IMG/VR virus record: IMGVR_UViG_3300019776_000617
Span: 1-45,027 of that record
DNA: 45,027 nt
Reading direction: 5' to 3' (one strand)
From: a virus
Shown here: in pieces, positions 33,056 to 41,493 of the stretch
How positions within the stretch are numbered: position 1 is the first letter of the stretch
How the letters are laid out: each line of letters starts with the position of its first letter
Program-made: the position numbers and the translations under genes
The notes under the pieces: generated by a model
The model's input: only the letters and a program-made list of their open reading frames with translations
Databases searched by the model: none
What the model was told of the DNA's origin: nothing

Positions 33056-34119
33056 ACATAGCCGACATCAAAAAATGCGCCGACAAAACGGCAATCGATA
33101 CAGTAACAGGGGTAGTGGAGAAGCAGTATCTTCCTGCTGATCAGACCGAGAACGACCTCAAGTTCGGACAGCACCGTCAAAGCTTCCTCATCCACGACGA
33201 CAATGGTGAGAAGCTGATGGTAACACTCATGAAGCCGCAGCTACACATCCTCGATAACGTCGAAGGTAAGACCATGACGATTACCGCTGGACTCAGTGAG
33301 TCCGGTGAAAGCCGAGGCATGGTCCTGAACCGTTGGAAAGGGGCAAACTCGCAATACGAGAGCTTTGCCGTCAAGGTATACCCAGAGGCTACGATTCGGG
33401 CTACTCCCTCCGGAGGTAGTGCGACCAGTCAGAAACCAGCAGCGACTAGCCAAAAAGCACCCGCGACTAGCCAACCAGCGCAGTCCGCTAGTAGCGATGG
33501 TGTTAGCACCTTTGAGAAGCATCTGGCAATGGTCGCCTACGCCTACTGTTTGTGCCTCGATAAAGCAGCCGAGGTGATCAGCGATAGACCTGAGCTACAG
33601 ACCGATCCAACCAATCAGAGGACGATCGCGACGACACTCTGGATGGATTGCAAGCACCACCTGCAAACACTCGCGCCGAACATCCACGGCACGACACCAC
33701 AGGTCAGGGGCAATGCAGAACCTCAAAAAGCAGAACCAGCAAAGAAAGAAGCACCTGCTGAAGAAGTGAGCGATGAAGATGTCATCACGCGAGTCGTGAA
33801 GGGATATAAGTATGCCTCGTCACCTGATGCAGAAGTGACACCAAAGGTCAAGAAGGCACTGGACAAGCTGACGATGATAGTAGACGACAGAAACCTGTGG
33901 GAACAAGCTTACGACCTAATGCTTGAGATAGCAGTAGCCGAAGTATACACCGAGCTTGGTGGGGAACACACAGAGGATGTGATCCTTCTCGCCGCGAACG
34001 GTGTCTACGATGCTGCCAAGGAGAAGCTGGCAGGTAAAAACAAAGGAATGTCGGTCGAGAAACTGTTCGTGACTCAGCCTTCGATGTTCATCTCAGTCCT
34101 TAAAGAACAAGTAGCATGA
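33052..34119 (+). CDS. Probable OB-fold single-stranded DNA-binding protein, 355 aa
   Basis: Residues about 10-115 have the beta-strand periodicity of an OB fold (IDTVTGVVEKQYL, QSFLIHDDNGEKLMVTL, KTMTITAGLSE, SYESFAVKVYP-like). A Ser/Thr/Ala/Pro linker with three ATSQ-type repeats follows near 120-145, then helical domains and an acidic region. It is placed between a RecB-like nuclease and a replication-linked gene, with ATGA overlaps at both ends. An SSB role is an inference from fold and context; there is no DDDIPF tip on this protein, while two other proteins here have one. Confidence 0.5.
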   Translation: MNIADIKKCADKTAIDTVTGVVEKQYLPADQTENDLKFGQHRQSFLIHDDNGEKLMVTLMKPQLHILDNVEGKTMTITAGLSESGESRGMVLNRWKGANSQYESFAVKVYPEATIRATPSGGSATSQKPAATSQKAPATSQPAQSASSDGVSTFEKHLAMVAYAYCLCLDKAAEVISDRPELQTDPTNQRTIATTLWMDCKHHLQTLAPNIHGTTPQVRGNAEPQKAEPAKKEAPAEEVSDEDVITRVVKGYKYASSPDAEVTPKVKKALDKLTMIVDDRNLWEQAYDLMLEIAVAEVYTELGGEHTEDVILLAANGVYDAAKEKLAGKNKGMSVEKLFVTQPSMFISVLKEQVA

Positions 34120-35099
34120 AATTCAAAATACAAAACGCACCGCAGGACCAGCCTCTGTTTTTCGACACAGACGCAGGAGTGATGTTCTCAGACCCAGAGG
34201 ACGCAGAATCGTCAATCGATATTAGCATGCCGCACGCAGTGGCAACTGGTGTCGCTGACACGAAGCCACAGTGGATGTCTGACTTCTATACGCAGATGAA
34301 CGGCTACGTGAATCAGTCGTCACCAAAGGCTAGCATCGATGGGCTGGGGCAATTGCTCCTCAGCCCAGACATGCCGAAGTCATCGCTCAAGAAGGTCTGT
34401 GATCACCTCGCATGGCTGTATGAGGCGCAGTTCCGCCAAAACAAGGAGATCCTACTCTGGATCGGCGAAGTGATCCTCGATTACATGGCGAGGTCAACAA
34501 ATCCGGTGACGATCGAAGAAGCCATCGAAGAGCTTGGTCTCACCAAGCGTGAGAACGGTGTCAAATGGAGCATGAAGACTATCGCACGATACCCGATAGT
34601 GGTGCAGAAAATTCCACCCAAGATACGCCAGCTCAACATTCCGCCGACCTATCTGTCAGAAGCCGCACTGTTTTCTCAGCCTCAAGATCCGGTTCAGAAG
34701 ACGCAGTTCTGCAATGCGCGAGATGCGATCCTTGTGGCGATTTCCAAGTCGCCGGACCTGTGGAGTCGCAGCAAGTTTGTGGCATGCATGAAGGAGTTGC
34801 AAGAACACTTCGGCATGACACCAACGAGAAACGAGGGTGTGTCTGCGTTGCAGGAGAGGCTCATCGCGTATTACCGTATCGCAAAGATGGCTGCTGAGAG
34901 TGGCGACATCGACGCATACTACGCATCTATCGGGCTGGACCGCAAAGAAGTTGCAACTTGGATTTACAATATCGAGTCTGCCCTGATCGATCGAAACCGT
35001 CTTGAGCCTGACCCCCTTGAAGCCATCCCGAAAGGTGATGGTCTCACCGAGACGGCACGTAACAGGGTAACGAAAATCAACAAACAGAAGCCAAACTAA
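34116..35099 (+). CDS. Hypothetical replication-operon protein, 327 aa
   Basis: The start at 34116 (MKFKIQNAPQD) overlaps the previous stop by 4 bases and the gene ends one base before the helicase. The middle is helical with a possible helix-turn-helix (TIEEAIEELGLTKRENGVKWSMKTIARY), and the C-terminus is basic (TARNRVTKINKQKPN). It could be a helicase loader or an origin-binding protein from its position directly before DnaB, but no Walker motif is present. I recognise no family. Confidence 0.65.
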   Translation: MKFKIQNAPQDQPLFFDTDAGVMFSDPEDAESSIDISMPHAVATGVADTKPQWMSDFYTQMNGYVNQSSPKASIDGLGQLLLSPDMPKSSLKKVCDHLAWLYEAQFRQNKEILLWIGEVILDYMARSTNPVTIEEAIEELGLTKRENGVKWSMKTIARYPIVVQKIPPKIRQLNIPPTYLSEAALFSQPQDPVQKTQFCNARDAILVAISKSPDLWSRSKFVACMKELQEHFGMTPTRNEGVSALQERLIAYYRIAKMAAESGDIDAYYASIGLDRKEVATWIYNIESALIDRNRLEPDPLEAIPKGDGLTETARNRVTKINKQKPN

Positions 35100-35100
35100 A

Positions 35101-36420
35101 ATGAGCAGTGTAAAGAAGACTAGGGACAACCTTTACGACTTGTTAAGCGAGGAATCATTGATCAGTCATGTTTGCAGTGATCCAAAGCTTTTAGCGGAAA
35201 ATGTAGGAGTTATCGACACTCTCACAGCGGAAAGAGCTGAGTTGGCTAAGGCGATTTATGAAGTCGTCTGCAACTCAGAACCTCTTACCACAGAAAGCCT
35301 CAGGCTGCGTGGGTATTCCGAGGAAATGAGAAACCTGTTTGCGAAGCTAAGTGTGATTGCGCCGAGCAGCTCTGCTGTCTCTGTTATCGCTGCGCTGCGT
35401 GAAGTAGCCGCCAGAAGATCGATCGCGACAGCATCGTCCAAAGCCTTCGCTGGCATGACAGATGGCTCAGAGAAGGCAATGGACGCTATCGAGATGATCG
35501 AGTCGTCTGTCGGCAACGCAAGGATGCTCCTGAACGGTCACAAGACCTCAGGTGGCGTTTCCCACATTGGCGACATTGCCGAGCTGGTGAACGACATTAC
35601 GTGGCGAGCAGCTAATCCGAATCAGATCAAAGGTTTACCGTTCGGCATGATGCGCATCGAGCGTCTGCTCGACGGGTTGCAACCTTGCAAGCTCTACCTG
35701 ATCGGCGCGAGACCCGGAGTTGGCAAGACCTCATTCGCTGGCGACATCGCGATCGATCTAGCGAAGTCCGGTGTCGGCGTTATGTTCTTCAGTTGTGAGA
35801 TGAGTAAGCTCCAACTGCAACAGAGGCTACTGTCCACATTAACCGGAGTCAATCCACAGAAAAGCATAAGCGCACCATACACGAAGCAAGAGCTACAAAA
35901 GATACGCGATGGCGTTAGGGAGATGCGCGGATGGAATCTGTGGATCGATGACACTGACCGGATCGACATTGATCTGCTCAGGTCGCGTGCAAGGAAAGCC
36001 GTGACCAAGGACAACGTCAAATGCATCATCATCGACTACATAACACTGGTCAGAGGTGTCGAGCCTAAGAGCAGGTCTTCCAAGAAAGACGAAGTCGGAG
36101 AGGTGTCCGGTGCGTTGAAAGCCTTGAGCAAAGAACTCAACGTTCCAGTCATTGCACTGGCGCAGTTGAAGCGAACCGGAAACGCTTACAACAGCAGCTC
36201 AAACGCTACTGAAATACCGAAACCAAACCTTGAGTCTTTGAAGGAAAGTGGCGATCTTGAGCAAGACGCTGATGCTGTGATTCTACTGCATCGTGACATG
36301 TCTCACAACGCATCGGTTGCATATGCGATCGTTGCCAAAAATCGATCCGGTATGACAGGTGAGGTAGAGCTTATATTCTCAAACGAAACAACATCATTTA
36401 CAGAAAACCCAATCAGATGA
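35101..36420 (+). CDS. dnaB: DnaB-like replicative helicase, 439 aa
   Basis: DnaB unwinds the fork as a hexamer on the lagging strand. The RecA-type core shows Walker A GARPGVGKTS at 202-211, Walker B IIIDYITLV near 308-316, ALAQLKR near 353-359, and ESGDLEQDADAVILLHRD near 379-396, all typical of the family. The N-terminal 170 residues are helical, as in the DnaB primase-interacting domain. The length is normal. With the primase and the candidate SSB it forms the phage replisome. Its stop overlaps the next start by 4 bases. Confidence 0.93.
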   Translation: MSSVKKTRDNLYDLLSEESLISHVCSDPKLLAENVGVIDTLTAERAELAKAIYEVVCNSEPLTTESLRLRGYSEEMRNLFAKLSVIAPSSSAVSVIAALREVAARRSIATASSKAFAGMTDGSEKAMDAIEMIESSVGNARMLLNGHKTSGGVSHIGDIAELVNDITWRAANPNQIKGLPFGMMRIERLLDGLQPCKLYLIGARPGVGKTSFAGDIAIDLAKSGVGVMFFSCEMSKLQLQQRLLSTLTGVNPQKSISAPYTKQELQKIRDGVREMRGWNLWIDDTDRIDIDLLRSRARKAVTKDNVKCIIIDYITLVRGVEPKSRSSKKDEVGEVSGALKALSKELNVPVIALAQLKRTGNAYNSSSNATEIPKPNLESLKESGDLEQDADAVILLHRDMSHNASVAYAIVAKNRSGMTGEVELIFSNETTSFTENPIR

Positions 36421-36650
36421 AAAAGTCCCTAGCAATAATGATACGATCAGTATGCTCTTTCATAGCAGCATCATGGCTGCTGGTAATCATGGTATATTTC
36501 ATATACAATGGAAGTTACACAGCAGCAATTTATTGTGGCGCGATCGCAGTATTCGCTGCGTTCGTGACGGCAGTTGAATACAAATACGCAGAAGAAACAT
36601 ACAAAAATGAGCAAGAACAACTGGGTCGAAGTGCCGAAGAATTTGAGTGA
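36417..36650 (+). CDS. Small membrane protein with two transmembrane segments, 77 aa
   Basis: Residues about 8-30 (MIRSVCSFIAASWLLVIMV) and 33-53 (SYTAAIYCGAIAVFAAFVTAV) are hydrophobic; the basic N-terminus and acidic C-terminus (EEQLGRSAEEFE-like) suggest both ends face the cytoplasm. It is coupled to DnaB by an ATGA overlap, and its end overlaps the next gene by 44 bases. The function is unknown; a superinfection or replication-membrane role is possible. Confidence 0.6.
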   Translation: MKKSLAIMIRSVCSFIAASWLLVIMVYFIYNGSYTAAIYCGAIAVFAAFVTAVEYKYAEETYKNEQEQLGRSAEEFE

Positions 36651-37011
36651 TAAAACTTTGACGGTTCTGATCGAGCTGAGAAATCAGGCGATCAGTAATG
36701 CTGAAAAAATCGATTCACTCATGAGGCTGCATATTGATGCTCTGCTAAAGGAATATTCAAACCTGAAGCCGTTATCAATGAAGCAATACAGCTTATTGGC
36801 ATACATAATCGATGAATACAAAAACGGTGGCATTTGCCCGACGATACATGAGATGTCCGAATACATGGAGCTGACCAGCGAGAATAGCGTCTTCTCGTTA
36901 GTCGATGCTCTCTGCAAAAAAGGATATATCAAAAAGACTCCGCGAAAGTGGAGATCGATCATACCGTTGTATGATTGCCACAAAAATCGAGTATTGCTTA
37001 ATAATGAATGA
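36607..37011 (+). CDS. LexA-like winged-helix regulator without peptidase domain, 134 aa
   Basis: Residues about 55-125 match the LexA N-terminal DNA-binding domain: MKQYSLLAYIIDEYKNGG, CPTIHEMSEYM, LTSENSVFSLVDALCKKGYI and RKWRSIIPL. The Ser-Lys autocleavage domain of LexA is absent, so it cannot self-cleave as LexA does. It could bind SOS-like or phage operators. The start at 36607 (MSKNNWVEVP) is preferred to 36574. It overlaps the membrane protein upstream by 44 bases and the resolvase downstream by 8. Confidence 0.65.
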   Translation: MSKNNWVEVPKNLSDKTLTVLIELRNQAISNAEKIDSLMRLHIDALLKEYSNLKPLSMKQYSLLAYIIDEYKNGGICPTIHEMSEYMELTSENSVFSLVDALCKKGYIKKTPRKWRSIIPLYDCHKNRVLLNNE

Positions 37012-37387
37012 AATCGACATCTTACACAGCAAGGGTTTTGAGAGAAAGCCTGACGGAACATGGGGCAAGAAAGATAGCGCACATCATTGTGCCGCAGGTC
37101 GGACCAACCCTGAACCTGATCAAGGGAAACAGAAGCGTAGGACTCGACCACAAGGTGAGGCAGGTCCAATACGCCGCATTGTTGCAATCGTTACCGTTAG
37201 GACCGTCAGACCCAGAGACTACGATGGACTGGGAGCCTCAACAAAGCACTATATGGACGCACTTCGACAGTGCGGATTGTATGCAGACGATTCCCCTGAA
37301 TATCTTGAAGTCGTCGCAGTTGCAGAACGTGTCGGGTCTTTTCAAGAAGAAGAAACGGTGATCGAGCTATTTGAAATACCGGAATGA
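37004..37387 (+). CDS. RusA-like Holliday junction resolvase, 127 aa
   Basis: RusA-type enzymes cut four-way junctions with acidic residues in a DxDNxxKxxxDxL...DD pattern. Here the pattern is RDYDGLGASTKHYMDAL with Asp72, Asp74 and Asp85, then YADDSPEY with Asp95-Asp96. Asp-Gly replaces the more usual Asp-Asn, as in several phage relatives. The N-terminus is basic and Gly/Pro-rich. The start at 37004 (MNEIDILHSK) overlaps the LexA-like gene by 8 bases. It is the last gene of the operon, 19 bases from the convergent late block. It is likely to resolve replication or recombination junctions before packaging. Confidence 0.7.
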   Translation: MNEIDILHSKGFERKPDGTWGKKDSAHHCAAGRTNPEPDQGKQKRRTRPQGEAGPIRRIVAIVTVRTVRPRDYDGLGASTKHYMDALRQCGLYADDSPEYLEVVAVAERVGSFQEEETVIELFEIPE

Positions 37388-37406
37388 TGATAGCAGCTTG
37401 GCTGGG

Positions 37407-37691
37407 CTACTTGCGACTGTTGCCAGTGTGCGACTTAGCCCCGCCGAGTTTGCGGTTCAGGATCTTATCAATGATTCGGGTCTTGTTGTTGTTCAGATTT
37501 CCATTCTTTGGTGAATCCGGATGGTCTACCTCTTTGCCTTGCAACTTGCTTTTGCCGTGGATCCTCTCAGCAGCTCGACGTGCGGCATTGCGCTGCGCTC
37601 GACGCTTCTTCTGGTTCTCGCTGCCTTGATACTCTCGCTGACGTATAGAGTCTGCGCTAGCGTTCGCACTGTATTCTCCTTTCTTAGCCAT
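37407..37691 (-). CDS. Small basic HNH-like phage protein, 94 aa
   Basis: The protein (MAKKGEYSANASADS) has a very basic middle (NQKKRRAQRNAARRAAER) and the element KEVDHPDS...NLNNNKTRII, which matches the small DHxxxxxxNN-type HNH-like proteins found beside phage terminases. Some such proteins stimulate terminase nuclease activity in known phages. The start at 37691 is preferred to 37739, which would overlap the terminase gene by 45 bases. It starts right after the terminase stop, so the pair is coupled. Nuclease activity is uncertain since the second metal ligand is not clear. Confidence 0.6.
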   Translation of the reverse strand: MAKKGEYSANASADSIRQREYQGSENQKKRRAQRNAARRAAERIHGKSKLQGKEVDHPDSPKNGNLNNNKTRIIDKILNRKLGGAKSHTGNSRK

Positions 37692-37692
37692 A

Positions 37693-39546
37693 TCAGTAAA
37701 ATCCTTTCCTTCCAAGCATGCCGGATGACAAGCTGCCACTACGTAACCTTTGTTCGTATTTTTGCAAGTCCCTAGGCATCGGAATATCTTCCAATCGGTT
37801 ACGGTATCGAGTTGCTTGATTTATCACGCAGAGACCAATTCCTGCGCTCAAGACATCGTCATCGTGACTGCCTCTTAATGCTTCAGCCCTGCCACGATCG
37901 TTTATGCAAAACGTTTCGCACTCGGAGATCAGGTGAGGGCAGTTGAGGTGGACTCCTCCACCATCCTCTCCGTATGTCCGGATTGCTCTTGCAAGAGTTT
38001 CCTCGATTTGCAATCGGGTCGAACTGCTGGTGTGCCACCCGAACGCTTTTGACCGCTTCTGGTTCACATGGTTGAAGATCTCCCTCTGATACAGCGGGAT
38101 ATCCCCCTTTGCCCTGATCAACTCGACGAATCCTCGGTCACAGTTGATCTCTGATACGACTAAGCACTTGCCATAGTATAGGGCAAGCCTCCATGTCCAC
38201 TCAGCCAATATGTCAATGTCCCAGCGGCACTCAGGAATGATCCTAGCTGCTACCGCCGGAGGGAGCCAGCCACGGTCACGGTCGAAGTATCCTTTCCGCC
38301 AAACAAAAATAGCGTGCGCGTCTGGGTCTTTGCCACCGACCTGCGACTCTCCGGTCATAAGGTCTGCGCTGATAAGGTAGTGGTATCCATCTCTCGGCTT
38401 CTCAAACACATGATAAATAGCCTCCTCAACACTGGACTGCATAAATCCGACAAGCTTGCCGCTCGAGGACAGCTCTAGTGTTCCATACATAGGTTGCAAC
38501 GTGCTTGCATGCTTGCGTTGCCAGTCCAGACCATCCCGGCTGAATCTCGTCCGGGCTGATGCTCGGAACGCATGCTGTGGTGTTGTTGGGAATTCTCGGT
38601 CGAACTTGGTCTCGTCTCCATCGCACTCAGATTGCAAGATCTTGCGTCTCCAGCTTATATGACCCAATGTGACCGTGTGCATTCTGCCGCTGATTCCGTA
38701 GCACTTGTAGTTGGACATAAGCTCCCGCTCGGTCGGCGATAGAGAGTTCCTGATGTCGTTGGACTGTTGATCAGTGAGATTATCGCACGAGTCAGAGAAG
38801 GCATACCATGGCGCGAACACCCTGATCCAGTGACCGTTCCATTCACCCTTCTTGAGTGTCCTCACATGCTCCCAGTCGTCAGCACCGTTCCATCGGTCGT
38901 AGAATACACCGCTCGGACCCTGAGCCGTTGACTCAAGGACTGCCACGGTATCCGGCAATGTTGGCATACACGCTAAAACACCAGTAAGAATGTCTGAGCT
39001 GTTTCGCGCCGGAGTGTCTTTCCATCGACCGATCTCGGTTGCAAGAATGAAGTGATACGTTCCGGATCGACCAGCTTCTGAGTCTTGTGCGGTCTCCTTT
39101 TCGAGAGAGGATCCATTGGCAAAGTATCCACGCTCGTTAGTGATGCGAGACTTCTCATGACCCCAGTTCATCTTGTCATAGTCTGCATACCTGCGGGTGA
39201 TTTTCCACAGGTTATCGGTCTGGCTGAACTCGCCACCGATGATCAAGCCGTTAGCCTGTCTACGTTGCAACATGTGATATAGGCATGCAGTGGTCACGGT
39301 TGATGCCCCCTTCTGACGTGGCTTTAGGATGACGATCCGACATGGGTATCGATTTTCTCGACACCATATGATTGCAGAGATCACCTGCTCTTGCAGGTAA
39401 TTTAGCTCAGGCGTTTCGATCTTGCCGCTCTTGTGCAAGATTTTGCCGAATTGCTCCATCCACGCTCCTTCGTCATGGATGCATGCTGAACGTATGACTT
39501 CGTCAGCTTCTTCGTCGGTCAATTGTATTGCAATATCGTCTTGCAT
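37693..39546 (-). CDS. terL: Terminase large subunit, 617 aa
   Basis: This protein is the ATP-driven DNA packaging motor and nuclease. The ATPase shows PRQKGAST at 76-83 (Walker A variant of terminases) and FILATE at about 167-171 (Walker B). The RNase H-like nuclease has Asp395 (LISADLMTG), Glu466 (VVSEINCDRG) and Asp563-Asp564 (GSHDDDVLSAG), all in the expected order. The length is typical. The ATG at 39546 has no Shine-Dalgarno and follows a large inverted repeat. It starts in the late leftward block, followed by a small HNH-like protein. Confidence 0.92.
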   Translation of the reverse strand: MQDDIAIQLTDEEADEVIRSACIHDEGAWMEQFGKILHKSGKIETPELNYLQEQVISAIIWCRENRYPCRIVILKPRQKGASTVTTACLYHMLQRRQANGLIIGGEFSQTDNLWKITRRYADYDKMNWGHEKSRITNERGYFANGSSLEKETAQDSEAGRSGTYHFILATEIGRWKDTPARNSSDILTGVLACMPTLPDTVAVLESTAQGPSGVFYDRWNGADDWEHVRTLKKGEWNGHWIRVFAPWYAFSDSCDNLTDQQSNDIRNSLSPTERELMSNYKCYGISGRMHTVTLGHISWRRKILQSECDGDETKFDREFPTTPQHAFRASARTRFSRDGLDWQRKHASTLQPMYGTLELSSSGKLVGFMQSSVEEAIYHVFEKPRDGYHYLISADLMTGESQVGGKDPDAHAIFVWRKGYFDRDRGWLPPAVAARIIPECRWDIDILAEWTWRLALYYGKCLVVSEINCDRGFVELIRAKGDIPLYQREIFNHVNQKRSKAFGWHTSSSTRLQIEETLARAIRTYGEDGGGVHLNCPHLISECETFCINDRGRAEALRGSHDDDVLSAGIGLCVINQATRYRNRLEDIPMPRDLQKYEQRLRSGSLSSGMLGRKGFY

Positions 39547-39557
39547 ATTGTCTTAGG

Positions 39558-39622
39558 TGGGTCGGAGCATGCAGGGGAATACCTAACCCTTGAGTTCCTT
39601 GCGGTTGACTCACTCCGACCCA
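39558..39622. repeat. Inverted repeat upstream of terL
   Basis: TGGGTCGGAG (39558-39567) and CTCCGACCCA (39613-39622) pair perfectly with a 45-base loop that can fold further (GCAGGGGAA against TTCCTTGC). It ends 12 bases before the terminase ATG and begins 8 bases after the upstream gene's stop. It is too short for a tRNA and lacks a T-run for a terminator. A packaging-site or translational control role is possible. Confidence 0.6.
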
Positions 39623-39629
39623 TTGATTT

Positions 39630-39908
39630 TTACCATTTCTCCTTGTTAGCCCAATAAGCTGCGCTCATTTTGCCTTTTGCAATATTCTTTGCATGCCGTG
39701 CCTGAAATGATTTTCTACGAATCCTAGCAGCCGCTGCTTCGCCTTTGCGCTCAGGTGAGCCAGAGACACCTTGCTGACCAAATCGTATGGTCTTAACCTT
39801 GTCGCCGGACTTAGCCACAACAACGTGCGACTTCGTCGGATGGTTCGGTGTTCTCTTTGGATCGTTGTATCCACTGACTCCAGCTTGTGCTAATCTCGGA
39901 TCTTTCAT
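39630..39908 (-). CDS. Conserved phage protein with VKTIRFGQQG motif, 92 aa
   Basis: The segment SHVVVAKSGDKVKTIRFGQQGVSG followed by KSFQARHAKNIAKGKMSAAYWANKEKW is strongly conserved in a small family encoded near terminases or virion genes of many phages; I believe a DUF name exists but cannot confirm it. It is small, basic and strand-then-helix; no enzyme motif is seen. ATG 39908 (MKDPRLAQAG) is used; a TTG at 39914 would add two residues. A packaging or capsid role is plausible from position. Confidence 0.7.
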   Translation of the reverse strand: MKDPRLAQAGVSGYNDPKRTPNHPTKSHVVVAKSGDKVKTIRFGQQGVSGSPERKGEAAAARIRRKSFQARHAKNIAKGKMSAAYWANKEKW

Positions 39909-39914
39909 AGGCAA

Positions 39915-40535
39915 TTAGTAACTCCATTTACTGTCGCCCAGAACCTCGTCACTGTCAAGCCACCATTCGTCCCATTGCTCGTTGGTTGCAACGCTCCAGT
40001 CCGGTATTTTTGACGCAGCTTCGGCTGGGGTGAGACTCAACGGTAGCCACTTGATCCGGTTGTTCGGATAGATTCCAATTTGACCATTGGAGAATTTGAT
40101 CACGTTTGACTCCTTATGCTCCTCGAGTAGCTCAACGTCACCGATGTCGAGACCTCCCTCTGGCAGGTAGTCGAGAGTGAACCAGTAATGACCAGTCATC
40201 GGAGGGCATCCTTTGCCCATGTTCACCAATACAGGAACATCGGCGAGCTGACTCTTTTGCCATAGCTCAATGCTACCAGATAGGCACTCCCACATCTGCA
40301 CCTTGTGCAATGGAAGAGGAGTGTATCTTGACTCCGGCTCATACCAGTAAAGGCAGTGTGGCGGGATCTTGTCGTAGCAAGCAGCGTAGGCATCGACCCA
40401 GACTTGGAATACCAATGGACGATTTCGGATGGCGCGAACGCTCACAAGCCATGCTGGCTCAAACTCATCCGGCGATCCTCCAAACGCATCTTTGCGGATG
40501 TAGACTCTGGCTTTTGGTAGATTGACGTTTCTCAT
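39915..40535 (-). CDS. Hypothetical phage structural-region protein, 206 aa
   Basis: The segment AWLVSVRAIRNRPLVFQVWVD with CYDKIPPHCLYW, and a C-terminal half containing MTGHYWFTLDYLPEGG, resembles a protein family conserved in small-genome podophages beside terminase and tail genes; its function is unknown to me. ATG 40535 (MRNVNLPKAR) is preferred; a TTG at 40553 would add six residues. It overlaps the upstream gene by 4 bases and ends next to the start of the downstream one. No metal or catalytic motif is seen. Confidence 0.65.
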   Translation of the reverse strand: MRNVNLPKARVYIRKDAFGGSPDEFEPAWLVSVRAIRNRPLVFQVWVDAYAACYDKIPPHCLYWYEPESRYTPLPLHKVQMWECLSGSIELWQKSQLADVPVLVNMGKGCPPMTGHYWFTLDYLPEGGLDIGDVELLEEHKESNVIKFSNGQIGIYPNNRIKWLPLSLTPAEAASKIPDWSVATNEQWDEWWLDSDEVLGDSKWSY

Positions 40536-40732
40536 TTTCTGTGCTTTCCCCAATAGGCTTTTCGTTTGCTGTATTCAGGATCATTGTCCTGTAGGTAATT
40601 ATCAAGTGCGCGATTGAATCCGTTGAGATCCATATGCTGAAACTCAACTGCAACGCCTCTGTCATTCTTGCCGCATTTACCATACTTCTGATGGCAGTAT
40701 CGGCGATTTTCAGCTCGTGGTTTGTCTTTCAT
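40532..40732 (-). CDS. Small basic hypothetical protein, 66 aa
   Basis: A 66-residue basic protein (MKDKPRAENRRYC) with two Cys near the N-terminus (YCHQKYGKCGKN) and a helical end. Its start overlaps the upstream stop by one base and its stop overlaps the downstream start by 4. The Cys/His cluster could hold a metal but is incomplete. I recognise no family. Confidence 0.5.
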   Translation of the reverse strand: MKDKPRAENRRYCHQKYGKCGKNDRGVAVEFQHMDLNGFNRALDNYLQDNDPEYSKRKAYWGKHRK

Positions 40733-40902
40733 CAGAATTTGTCAACCCAAGCTGGGCGAGTTGGTTTGGGTTTTGGAGCGCAGTGCGCTTTGAACGAGTC
40801 GATTTGCTCCTGCACATGCTTTCGCATCTGCGGTGTCTTGGCTTCTGACAGATTGATTTCCAATGCTGCTAGGACCAGTTTTTGGTTAGGTGTGATATTC
40901 AT
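40732..40902 (-). CDS. Very small hypothetical protein, 56 aa
   Basis: ATG 40902 opens a 56-codon frame (MNITPNQKLVLAALEINLS...) with helical N-terminal two thirds and a KPKPTRPAWVDKF end. It is preceded by an AAGG about 8-11 bases upstream, one of the few plausible Shine-Dalgarno sequences in the window. Its stop shares a base with the next start (TGATG). Confidence 0.55.
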   Translation of the reverse strand: MNITPNQKLVLAALEINLSEAKTPQMRKHVQEQIDSFKAHCAPKPKPTRPAWVDKF

Positions 40903-40953
40903 AATGCGCGACCTTACTAGCGATGGATGGACTGCATGTCAACAAAAAAATGC

Positions 40954-41493
40954 TTACGCTTCGTTTGTGGATAGAGTCCCGGACGTTGCAACAACATACT
41001 GCTTAACGCTTTCCGGTGTATTGCGATAAATTGGTCGGCGCACGGCAATGCATCGCGCCTTTTCGATCCTAGCGATTGAAACCGAGTTGCCTTGGTTTCC
41101 GCCGAGGACGTGGTAGGCTTGACCATCTTCTGCGATGTATAGACCTACATGACCACCACCGTTACGCGAAAAGACCAAGACATCACCGAGTGATGCTTTA
41201 GGCGATTTAATTCCATAGCTAGCCCAGTTCCTTGCCCACAGAGGATCGGTGACAACCTCATGCGCAAAATTGCAACGATTGTATGCCAAGTAGGCGACGA
41301 ACAAGCCGCACCAAGCGATGTCGTCGTCAGAGTATCCACTGATCTTGACTCCGTTTTGATTCAGCTCATCTCGCCACTCAAGAATCGTTCGATTGCTTCC
41401 CTTGCCGACGACCTCGCGAGTTCCAATAAGAGAGACTCCAAGAGACACCATGCGTGGCAGAGTGCCGACTTTATTGATCCAATCATAGTTCAT
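40954..41493 (-). CDS. Endolysin, NlpC/P60-CHAP-like peptidoglycan hydrolase, 179 aa
   Basis: The Cys/His peptidase core is visible: Cys62 in DDDIAWCGLFVAY and His115 in NGGGHVGLYI, followed by a GGNQGNSV loop near 135. This arrangement is typical of the small phage amidase/endopeptidase family similar to TIGR02594. It degrades the cell wall at lysis. No signal peptide is present, so it needs the holin-like gene upstream or host export. It overlaps the DUF1353-like gene by 4 bases. Confidence 0.85.
   Translation of the reverse strand: MNYDWINKVGTLPRMVSLGVSLIGTREVVGKGSNRTILEWRDELNQNGVKISGYSDDDIAWCGLFVAYLAYNRCNFAHEVVTDPLWARNWASYGIKSPKASLGDVLVFSRNGGGHVGLYIAEDGQAYHVLGGNQGNSVSIARIEKARCIAVRRPIYRNTPESVKQYVVATSGTLSTNEA

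Noticed and set aside
37384-37629. Plus-strand 81-residue hydrophobic frame after the resolvase
   Set aside because: It is antisense to the HNH-like minus-strand gene, whose protein has a recognisable pattern.
39558-39622. Possible tRNA
   Set aside because: The GGGTCGG/CCGACCC ends look like an acceptor stem, but the element is only 65 bases, without a T-loop or anticodon arm.
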